Origin: Apoda limacodes
Lineage: Eukaryota > Arthropoda > Insecta > Lepidoptera > Limacodidae
Reading direction: 5' to 3'
Assembly: GCA_946406115.1 (NCBI GenBank)
Contig: OX291550.1
Location: 31,410,722-31,474,721 of the forward strand
Length of the DNA stretch: 64,000 bases
The position numbers and the translations under genes were made by a program. A model generated the notes under the pieces. It saw nothing but the letters and a program-made list of their open reading frames with translations, made no database searches and was not told where the DNA came from. Shown here piece after piece: positions 33,201 to 45,200 of the stretch (the first letter of the stretch is position 1; each line of letters begins with the position of its first letter).

Positions 33201-36200
33201 ATCTATCTATCTATCTTATAACTGTATACAGTTCACATGTGTAATTTAATTCAGTTTTTTGTAGAATAACAGCACACTAGTGAAAAATTAGACAGCCTGT
33301 TGGAGAATATAAGAGTTTTAACTATTCACGTAACTGTTTAACATAAATCCACCATTTTATTTTATAACCTAAAAATATTCTGATTGATTTTTCAACCTTT
33401 ACGATATTTTGTGCAAGAAATAGAATGTTTTGCATTAGTTTTTACTTCCTAATATAATAACAATAACTTTTTATCTTATAATTATTTTCAAAGCACTACA
33501 AATTGTTTAGTCATAGTTTACATCACAGCTTATTTATATCACAAAACTAATTAAAAACAAAATATTTTCATGGCGCATTAAAATTTTCTTAGATAATATA
33601 TGAATAATGTCAGCAAGATTAAATTCCCAATCATTTTTTCTTTATTAAAATGTAAAACAATGTAAGAACCAGGGAATATGAATATTATCCACCATGTTTC
33701 GTTTCCAATTTACTTCACGTAACAAAGTGCATATTATGTCCGTCAAGTCAGCTAGAGCTCTTAGCTGCCTTGATTGATGGACATGCACTTTGTAACGGTT
33801 AATATTGCTTAAACCCAGTTTGCTGTTCACTTAATTTTACACAGGCCGCAAGTAGCGTTTCGCGGTTTACAATATGTAATAGAGCATACATATGACATAT
33901 TTTCTGAATAAAGAGTAACTTGTGATCTCTTAGTCAGTCGGATTTCAGCGCAACGTTCTATCGATACCCTTTATAACACTGTTACATTTCTGCTACACAA
34001 CACTTAAGCAGCTATGTGAACCCAAGGCTAAATAATTTGTGCCCATTTAAGAGTTATAAGAGCTGTATAAGGTCATATACTTATTGGTCGAATTAGGTAG
34101 GGCACTGCAAGTACTCGCTCGAATAAGCCACCCGAACAACTAAGCAGGGCATAGCGAGTACTTGCTCGAATGAGCGGCCCGAACTGGGGAAGTACCTCCA
34201 CCTTACAGAAAACCGCGGCCATAATAACACTAACATTGAGTAGTGTTGTGTTCCTGGCGGTGAGTAAGGTTGCCAGAGCTCTTTGAGGATTCGCTGCACG
34301 GACAGCGGAGGACCGGCGGTGCTTGTTGCTGTCATACTCGGCATAGACGCGGCGTGCTGGTTCGGCGGTCAGGGAGACCTGATGAAACGGCTGACCGCTG
34401 GCCGCCCGCAGGTTGAACGGGATCCCGAACCCAGGGATCACTTAATCTCCGCCCTGGGAGGCTGATTCGCCAGCCTGTGTAAAGTATCTGAAGTGGTAGT
34501 CGTGCCGGAGAAGGAGACCGGAGTGGACCCGGCTACTACAACAGAGGGGGATCAGGGGCCCTTCCGCCCGCCGTGCCAGCAACCGTATCATCTGTGGCGA
34601 GCTTCGGCAGTCTTAGAACCGCACCCTTTGCCCTCTATGCTGTCTGTGCAGTGAATCCTCATCCTTAGTCTTAGTAACTTTTTTTTATATATATTATGGC
34701 CAGAAGACAGAAAAAGAAAAGAGTTTGCACAGCGGCTACTCCATCCACATATAATGTGGATTTTTGCAACATCAGGGGTATTCACGCAAATCTTAACGCA
34801 GTCCACCACCATCTCGAAACTGCGCAGCCGACCATTCTTTTTCTAACGGAGACGCAGATATCCTGCCCGGCCGACACATCATACCTTCATTATCCCGGCT
34901 ACAAACTCGAACACAATTTTATGAGTCGTGCCGGTGTATGTATGTTCGTCCGGGAGGATATCTGCTGTCGCCGCCTTCATAGCCTTGAAGACAGGGACCT
35001 GTCGATATTGTGGGTGCGCGTAGATTACGGCGGCCACACTCGTATCTATGCGTGCCTATACAGGTCTCATAGCGGTGACACGGACGTAACTCGACTCTTC
35101 ACGCACCTGAGTTTGACGACTGACAAAGTTCTAGAGCAATATCCCACAGCAGAACTAGTTATTTTGGGAGACTTTAACGCCCACCATCGCGAGTGGCTCA
35201 GTTCTCGAACCAATAACTATGCAGGGATATCTGCTCATGAATTTGCTCTGACCTATGGATTCTCTCAGCTGGTACTTTCTCCAACGAGAATACCAGATAT
35301 AGAGGACCATACAAGCTCCTTACTGGACCTTCTGCTGACTACACGTCCGGATGGATACTCCGTCTCAGTGGATGCGCCTCTTGGCTCCTCGGACCACTGT
35401 CTCATCCGGACTCGATTGTCATGCACACAACCCGATCCTTCTGGGCCAACTAACTGGCGTCGTGTGTGGCACTATAAGTCGGCAGACTGGGATGGATTGC
35501 GTGAATTTTACGCATCGTACCCGTGGAGGCAGATCTGCTTTAACTCAGAAGATCCTGACGTCTGCGCAGCCGCAGTCACTGAGACAATCCTTGCTGGTAT
35601 GGAATGCTATATTCCTAACCCGCGAGTAGCTGCCGGCGTCAAAAAACGACCGTGGTTTAATAGGTCTTGCAGAAAAGCTAAAATTCTTAAGCAAAATGCA
35701 TATGAGGCTTGGACCACGGCTCGTTATAATAAGGATCCAAATATTTCTGAGTTAAAACGCAAATTAAATGCTGCCTCGAGGTTCAGTAAGAAAGCAACTG
35801 CCAGAGCAAAATTCCAATTCATCGGCAAAATAGGTGGGCGACTTGCGAGCTATCCTTCTGGGAGTCGTGCTTTCTGGTCGCTTGCCAAAGCTGCCGAAGG
35901 GAACTTCTGCCAGTCGTCGTTACCACCACTGCGAAAGATCGATGGTGACTTGGCCCATAGTGCTAAAGAGAAAGCCGATCTACTGGGCAGTCTCTTTGCC
36001 TCGAACTCGAATATGAACGATGAAGGCGCTGTACCACCTACTATACCGTGGTGCGGTAAGTCCATGCCGGAAATCTCCATAACGCAGCGGGAGGTCAGGC
36101 GGGCGTTGCTTTCTCTAGACGTTCATAAGTCGAGTGGGCCAGACGGTATACCAGCAGTGGTGCTTAAGCAGTGTGCTCCTGAGTTATGTCCTGTACTCAC

Positions 36201-39200
36201 GCGCCTCTTCGCGCTTTCCTACCACACTAGGCAATTTCCGTCTACATGGAAGACTGCGAATGTGCACCCGGTGCCCAAAAAGGGCGATAGATCAGATCCA
36301 TCGAATTACAGGCCTATCGCTATTACCTCTCTCCTCTCTAAGGTGATGGAGCGTGTGATCAACACACAGCTTCTAAGATACCTAGAAGTACACGATCTGG
36401 TCAGTGACCGTCAATATGGTCAATATTTCGCCACGGTCGCTCGACTGGTGACCTTCTAGTGTATCTCACACACCGATGGGCACTAGCCATTGAGAGTCAG
36501 GGGGAGGCATTGGCATGTAGCCTGGACATAGCGAAGGCGTTCGATCGGGTCTGGCACCGCGGTCTTCTATCGAAGTTGCCATCTTACGGAGTGCCCGAGG
36601 GTTTGTGCAAATGGGTGGCTAGCTTTTTGTCCGGCAGACGCATACGAACTGTAGTTGACGGTAGTTGCTCTGATAGCATGGACATTAATGCTGGTGTCCC
36701 GCAAGGCTCTGTGCTGTCTCCTACGCTGTTTCTACTGCATATCAATGACATGTTGGACATCAACAACATACATTGCTATGCAGATGACAGTACTGGAGAC
36801 ACTTTTTACACGGGTCGTGCAAACATCCCTCGTTCCGTTGTGGAGGAAAACCGCGGAGAACTTGTGTCTCAAATCGAGACCACACTGTCCCAGGTCTCTG
36901 ACTGGGGACGGGTAAACTTGGTCCGATTCAACCCTACAAAGACACAAGTGTGCACGTTCACCGCTAAGAAAACTCCATTCACTGTAGTCCCACAATTCCT
37001 GAACACTCCCCTCTCCATCTCCAAGAGCATTGGGATCCTTGGTGTCGACATCTCCAGCGATGTTCAGTTCCGAGATCATTTACAAGATAAGGTAAAGCTG
37101 GCGTCCAAAAAACTTGGTGTACTCAACAGAGCGAAGCAGTACTTCACGTCGGGGCAAAGGTTGTTACTTTACAAGTCGCAAGTTCGGCCCCATATGGAGT
37201 ACTGCTGCCATCTCTGGGCAGGTGCACCCGGATACCAGCTTGACCCTTTTGACTCGGTTCAACGACGGGCTGTGAGAATTGTCGACGATCCCAAACTCAC
37301 TTGCGGTATCGAGCCCTTAAGTCTGAGGAGAGACTTTGCCTCACTGTGTGTGTTCTACCGCTTGTACAATGGGTTGTGTTCTGAGGAATTGTTCGAAATG
37401 ATGCCCACGGCTACTTTCTACCATCGCACCGCTCGCCATCGGCAGGGAATTCATTCTCACACTTTAGAACCTAAATGGTCGCGTACAGTGCGGTTTCAGA
37501 GAAACTTCCTCCCGCGAACGCTTAAGTTGTGGAATGAGCTCCCTGCCAAGGTTTTCTGCAAGGACTACAGTATGGAGTTCTTCAAGAAAGAAGTTATTAG
37601 ATTTCTGAAGGGTCGGCAACGCGCAAGTGATACCCCTGGTGTTGCAAGCGTCCATAGGCTACGGTGACCGCTTACCATCAGGCGGGCCGTAAGCTTGTTT
37701 GCCACCTTAGTGGTATTAAAAAAAAAAAAAAAAAAAATGCAGCTTCCTTATTCGGCTTTAAGCGTTTTGGAAATCCGTTATTCGGCTATTAAGAAGTCTC
37801 GTATGCTGCTTGGGTTATATAACCAGGGTTGGAATAGGGAACTGTGATTTTAAGAATCCATACCTACTATTATTATAAATGCGAAAAGTGTGTTTGTACG
37901 TTTGTTGGTTTGCTCCAACATAACATAACTAAGCGTGGGAGCTAGGAATCGACAATTTTTTTTACAAATATAGTTTATGTTACTTTTAGTAATATGTTAC
38001 TTTTTCTCCCGATTGAGAGTTCCCACATGAACATTTTTTTGCATAATTGCATTATTTACGCATTTTCGTACCGGAGCACTTAAATACCACATCCTTGAGG
38101 TCTAGGAAGCTGTCTGGGCAAAAGCACCGGTGTTGGCCTTGTCCTAACGTATGAAGCGGAGGAGTCGGCGAGAGCGAAGTTATCCACCCGACGACACTCC
38201 TCTTCCAGAAAACCTACCAAATTTGTAAATTTGGGGAAAGGGGTGTCGGAGTCTCCCCCGTGGAAGCACTCAAACCGGCTCCTTACGTTAACGGGCAGCT
38301 TTTGTAAAACTATGTGGAGGAGTAGAACGGACCACTCATTCACTCAAAGCCCTAAAGCCTCAAACGCGTTGTACGCAACAGGACGTTAAAAACCCATTCC
38401 GTAGGTTTTTGACATCCTGAGCCCGTGATAGCCTCAGAATGGCGGAGAAGTGCGCGTCTGCCAACTGCCGCACATTCTGGTAACGTTTATCCAGCAACTC
38501 CCGCGCCACCTTATAGCTGGCGTCGTCTAACGGAAGATGCTGGATAAGGCCACGCGGTAACCCATCCGACGAGGCCAAGAGGTTATACCAACTTCTGGGC
38601 CAGAGTAAGGTCGGAGCGGGCGTCGACCAGGCTAACGAACATATTTCGAAAGGAGGTCCACTGACAAACCGTTTCTGTAAACCTGGGAAAATCCAATACC
38701 GGCAGCCTACTCAGTAGAGCCCTATCCGACTGAGGCACGACGAGATCGCGTACCGCCTGTCGCAATTCGTCCGCTATCTCCTCGGCCTGATCAATATCAG
38801 TCAGAATATTGGCCTGGCCTCCGGCTCTAATTTAGAGTCGACCAGCTCCCGGTAGGCCTGGCTCACTACCTCCATTCGGTCATCGAGCTGTTCTGGTTGC
38901 GCAGTCAGGGCCTGCTTCCTGTCCGGTCTTCCTATGTTTAGCTTAGCCGACGCTAGCCACCTAAACACATCTAAAACTCTCGCCCTTGGTTTCGACATGG
39001 GTAGATTACAATAGCACACAAAAAAAACAAAAGAACAAAATAAAAAACTAATTAGCAATACAAACTATTATCTATATTAATCAAATGAATTTACGAAATA
39101 AACGTACGGATCCTGAATTAATAAAAAAAATAAACAAAAGCGCGAACTCTAAACTATAATACTATAACCGCGCGGAACCCTAAACCATAATTATAATTGT

Positions 39201-42200
39201 GCGCGAAACCCTGAACTGTTCTAACCGAACGCGTATCTCTTATCGCTAACAATATACCTAACTTAAATTCTCATAATTCAATCAAACAAACTAACTACTA
39301 AATAGCTACCTAACTTACTATCGACGCATAAGGTTAATCATAGCCAAGAGGTCCGTGAATCAAAAAACCAAACTTTGCTTCCAGCTTGTATGTTTATGAC
39401 CAACCGTATGTGACCGCCAGCCTTGATGGGAAGGGATGACTGTCAGTCTGTTCTATCGTCGGTTAGGGGGCCAAACTTTTTAGAGGAATTATACGTTAAG
39501 GATATTAATGCAATGGGATAAAAGAAAAAAAGTTTTGTGTCACCCGGGGGTCGTCGCGACGCTATCTCACGTTCCAAACACGACGAGATCACCAGCTAGA
39601 ATGTCCCTTGTGCTCTTGCCATTTAAATGTTCAATAACTTCTCTAAAACTGAATTACACCAAACTCGCGTCGATACCACGACGTTGGTCGAACGCGAGGA
39701 TATAGGATATAGGAGTACGTGTGTGAAGTCGTTCGCGACTATTTTAGAACTAATTTGCACGCCAATGTCGATGTCAATTGCGCAATCAATGTCGAACCAA
39801 GTGAGAGGGCATTGCGTCTTCGCCTATTTACACCGAACAATGCCATTAAAATATATATGTAGTAGTATCCCATAAAAAAATCGAAAACCTAATATTTAAG
39901 TAGTATTTTTTAATCTTTAACCCTTAAATAAAGAAACGACAGTTGGCAAAATTTTAAGCTATAATTTAAATTCCACGGAACCCTACAAACAAACGAAATG
40001 TGTATGCAACACGTAACATGGCCGGCTTGTTTCTCAAAATTGTAGGTACAGTGCGGTTTCAAAGAAACTTCCTCCCGCGAACGCTTAAATTGTGGAATGA
40101 GCTCCCTGCCAAGGTTTTCTGCAAGAACTACAGTATGGAGTTCTTCAAGAAAGAAGTTATTAGATTTCTGAAGGGTCGGCAACGCGCAAGTGATACCCCT
40201 GGTGTTGCAAGCGTCCATAGGCTACGCTGACCGCATACCATCAGGTGGACCGTAAGCTTGTTTGCCACCCTAGGGGTATTAAAAAAAAAAAAAAAAACCC
40301 ACAAATTGTTTTGAAAACCGTGTAATAAAAATTCTGCCAGGCAATTTAAATCAAATACAAACAGTTTATTGGTTCTTACGAAACACTTACTAAATCCCGT
40401 TACACACGTAGCTGTATATATGTAAAGATACATCTAGAAAAAACTGAAATATATTTATAGCTGCGTGTGTCATAAATTAAAATGTACTATAATAAAAATA
40501 TCGTTATATGATTTGCTATAGATATATACTATAGCTGTTAACGGTGCGGAGATAAACGATAGTCGCATAACCGGATTCCGGCGCATCAGAGAACCCGTGA
40601 AGACTAGCCCGATAACGACCTGGGGGTAAGATCGACCGAGGCACGGAGACATGTTGAAGGTCCGAAAGTGTCTCATACAAGGGTAGCCAGTAAGACAAGT
40701 CTCTGGTCAACGGGGTATCCCAGTCAAGACCAGAAATCCAAAGCTCCTGTAGGAATCATTTGACCCAAAAGACTACAGGAGCCACCCAACCATTAAAGTC
40801 AAAGACCCGCGCTACTGTGGACAGAACCAGCCTTTTAGTCCACCTCTTCATTGTGTCTGACGGTTCAACTAAGTAGGTGAAGATATCCTGAACTGGCCGA
40901 TATTGAACTCCGAGGACCGCGATGGAGTCAGGATTCTCAGAATTCTGGAAGAGGTGGGGCTCTTGCTGATGTTCTGACGGCAAGTGTTCTAAGACGGCAG
41001 ATGAATTGGAAATCCATTTCCTCACTTCATAACCACCTGCACGTAACAAGCCCATTCGCTCATCCCTCAGGACCAACGCTTCCTCTACAGACGAAGCACC
41101 CGTACAAATATCGTCGACGTAGGCGTCAGAGGGGAAGACAGCAGCTGCGCACGGGAAATTCAGACGCTCGCGATCAGCCAATGGAGAGGCTGGATCCTCT
41201 CTGCACAAAATGAGCTGAAACCGCCTATCTTCAGGGTGTATCATGACCTGACGGAACTACATCTTTATGTCAGCCACAAACACAACCTAGTGGCGACAAA
41301 ACCCAGTAAAGATGCCCGAGATGTCTACCTGAAGCTTAGTTCAAAGATACACCCGAAGATGTAGGCGCTGAACCATCGAACACCACCCGTATCTTACCAT
41401 TTTTAAAGACGGCTTGATGTGGAACAAAATAATGTTCGTTGCCTTCCAACTCGAAGTGCGAAACCGACATGTGACCTAGAGATTCGTATTCACGCAAAAA
41501 AACACGTATTTTGTGCGGAATTCTCTATCATGACGCATCCGGCGCTCCATGGATAATAACGTTTTTTCGGCTATTTTTCAGGAGTCACCCAGGCGCGGAC
41601 GAGGGAATAAGAAAGGCAGTCGAGTGAAAAACCGACCAGAATTTAGACGACCCGTAATGGCGAGAAAATATGACTCGCACTCGTCGTCGACTGGTTGAGT
41701 CCGTGACGCTGGGGGGAGGGGGGGCTTTAATTTCCCAAAAACGCTGAAGGGAGTCAGCAAGCGAGAGTTCCACCTGCACCGACGAACCCGGAGACGCCTG
41801 AGCGGCGAGAGAATGTGCTGGACCCATTATAACAGATCCGAGATCAGTCGGAACAGCGACCGACCCACCTGGCTGGAGTAACATGGCCTTGTCCAATCCA
41901 AGCAATCCAAGGACATCAGCACCAAGCAGGAGTTCTACAGGACCAGATAGGTGGAACCGCCAACTGCAGGCCGGGTGAGAGATCCAGCACGTCCGTCGGC
42001 AGGGGCACCTGAGAGTGATGACCCAAAATATCCCTCAGGACAACATGTCCTAGTTAATACCGCATACTAGGATGGAGCAAGGAGGAAAAGGAAAACGAGA
42101 CCGTACCCACGCCGTTATTCACCCGTAGACCTACTCCAGAAATCCCATGAAAACTTACCTGTAAGGAGACGTTTCACCAGCCACAGCGACATATGACACC

Positions 42201-45200
42201 CCTGAGCGCCTGAGTCCAAAATGGCGCGCACAACTACCCCAGGTCCGCGCGGTAAATGTACTAGAACCTGCGCAGTGGGCAAAACAGTTGTGACAGGTGG
42301 TGAAGAGACTGGTGAAACGGCTGCGACGAGTCAACGGGCGTTGGTCCGACCCGAGCGCTGAACTTGGCCCCGGGGCTCCTATGGTTCATAATGCCCCACG
42401 CTTGAACCCGTATCAGCGGGTCCCACGCGGGCATAAGTGGCTGTCGAGTCACGCGTGCCATCGGCAGCGCGCGATAGCCACCCGATCCCGTCCTCAACTC
42501 GCGAATAACGCGAGGACGCTCCGCAATAGGCAGGGGCAGAGGTTCATACTCTGCATAATGTGCCCGTTCCGCAATACCTACCTAAGCAGAAGGGGCACGT
42601 TAGGGTAGTGACAGACGACCATTCCGTGGGCTTGCCCGCGGTGAGCGGGCGGGGAAGGTCGATATCGCACTGATGACGGACGCGGGTGAGCCATAGACAC
42701 ACCTCCATGTGCTATCCGAGGACCATCCTCTCGGATGGGCATGCATAAGTCCGGGTGATGACCCCCACCGTACTTTATACAAGGTCGCAGCTGTCGACAG
42801 ACCTTGGCTAGGTGCTCCCTCAAACATTAATAACATAGGCCTAGCCTACGGGTCAGAAATCGTTTTCGGGCCATCCTAGGTTTTCTGAACTAGTGGCAAT
42901 CCCGAATGATGTGTCCCGGTTCGTAAAACCCCCACAGCGTTCAGTCCGTTCAACTGTCAAAATTCTGGTGGGCCGAGACGACCCGGTACCTCGCGATGTC
43001 CCGGAACGAGGTTGTTGACGGTCCCGATTGTGGCTCGGCGGGTAAATTGTCCAGCTTCCTACTCTGGTCCTCCAAAATTGACACTAAAGTGTTAAAGATA
43101 AGTATATGTGACGCCGAGTCTACTCCGTGCAACTGTTCGAAACGAGCCCTGACATCGTTAGGCAATTTGTTCAGTACAATGTGCAGCAATAAGACTAACC
43201 ACTCTGTTACAGGGAATTTTAGGCCCCTCAACGCATTTGTCGCCACCAAAATAGGGTTAAGCAGATCCGACCGCAGCTGGTTAATCGATGACATTTGAGG
43301 AATCCCTAAAATGGCAGTCACATGAGTATCCGCAATACGACGGTTATTTTGGTACCGCTTACAAAATCATAATCAGAATTTGCCGCCTTTAGAATAGTTT
43401 CGTCATCCGTTAACGACAAAAGACCCTGGTATGCCTGGTCCAGTTCACTCACTGTTGTCGGAAACTGTGCAGCTCTTTGCTTCAATGCAAACATCCGATC
43501 CTCCCGTTTAACGAGCCCTACAGCACATGAGAAACATCGATGACGACATTTTATATAAAGAAATTAACACACAAACAAACTAAAACAGACACACAAACAA
43601 ACGACTCTGTTTGATATATACAGCAATGAATTCGATAGCGTGATAAGTTTTACAAAATGCATATAAACCCAAAAAAAAACCAACTACAGTGTACAAAAAC
43701 CTGACTACACAATAACACAAATTGAATAAGATAAGACCGCAAAAAAATAAAAATCTATTTATTCCAATCTATTTATACCGCAATAACAAAAAAAGTGGGT
43801 AAAAACCTAATTAGCTACACTGCGAATATGTTCGACGAGCAATGCGATAAGAAAAGACCGATAAACTATGCGACGTGACCCAACGTCACGAATTTCAAAT
43901 TGTGATTTACTGTAAACCCGACGGAATATGACCCAAATACGAAAACAAATAAATAACCATAACAGAACCGACGCTTCTGTCTACCAAAAACTCGATCGTA
44001 AAAACTAAGCCAAAGTACGCCTTAACTAATTTCAGGTCACAAGTTAAAATTAGACTTACCCCTTTTGGCGTCAGATGTTTTTTGTGTAAATATGTGGTGT
44101 GGTGTCTATGTATATGTCTGTTTTATATTTTTGTGTGTATCACTGACTTATCCAACTTATATATAAAATTAATATAATCGAAACAATGTTCATATGCAGC
44201 CGCGACGTGTCAAAGATATATATATATTTTTTTTTTTTATCCAATAAGGTGGCAAACAAGCTAACGGTCCGCCTGATGGTAAGCGGTCACCGTAGTCTAT
44301 GGACGCTTGCAACACCAGGGGCATCACTCGCGCGTTGCCGACCCTTCAGAAATCTAATAACTTCTTTTTTGAAGAACCCCATACTGTAGTCCTTAGAAAA
44401 AACCTTGGCAGGGAGCTCATTCCGCAACCCAAGCGTTCGCGGGAGGAAGTTTCTCTGAAACCGCACTGTACGCGACCATTTCGGTTCCAAAGTGTGAGAA
44501 TGAATTCCCTGTCGATGGCGAGCGGTGCGATGGTAGAAAGTAGCCGTGGGCATCATTTCGAACAATTCCTCAGAACACAATCCATTGTACAAGCGGTAGA
44601 ACACACACAGGGAGGCAAAGTCTCTCCTTAGACTTAAGGGCTCGATACCGCAAGTGAGTTTGGGATCGTCGACAATCCTCACAGCCCGTCGTTGAACCGA
44701 GTCAAAAGGGCCAAGCTGGTATCCGGGTGCACCCGCCCAGAGATGGCAGCAGTACTCCATATGGGGCCGGACTTGCGACTTGTAAAGTAGCAACCTTTGC
44801 CCCGACGTGAAGTACTGCTTCGCTCTGTTGAGTACACCAAGTTTTTTGGACGCCAGCTTTACCTTGTCTAGCAAATGATCTCGGAACTGAACATCGCTGG
44901 AGATGTCAACGCCAAGGATCCCAATGCTCTTGGAGATGGAGAGGGGAGTGTTCTGGAATTGTGGGACTACAGTGAATGGGGTTTTCTTAGCGGTGAACGC
45001 GCAGACTTATGTCTTTGAAGGGTTGAATCGGACCAAGTTTTCCCGCCCCCAGTCAGAGACCTTGGACAGACCAATCTCGATTTGAGACACAAGTTCTTCA
45101 CGCTTTTCCTCCACAACGGAACGTGGGATGCTTGCACGGCCCATGTAATAAGCGTCTCCAGTACTGTCATCTGCATAGCAATGTATGACTGACTGATGAG

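Larger units (their letters stand above)
34080..37738 (+). mobile_element. LINE copy C, near full-length reference copy for this window
   Basis: About 600 bp of leader, one long endonuclease-RT frame broken once, and the family 3' end CCGCTTACCATCAGGCGGGCCGTAAGC…CCTTAGTGGTATT plus an A20 tail. The leader begins with two ~60-bp near repeats (GAGTACT(C/T)GCTCGAAT at about 34113 and 34155). No ORF1 was found upstream of the endonuclease, so either the family has one ORF or ORF1 has been lost. No target duplication was recognised. At least six other copies or fragments of the family lie in this window. Confidence 0.85.

Noticed and set aside
34588..34812. Minus-strand frame over the LINE C leader
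   Set aside because: Antisense to the start of the endonuclease ORF; no similarity.
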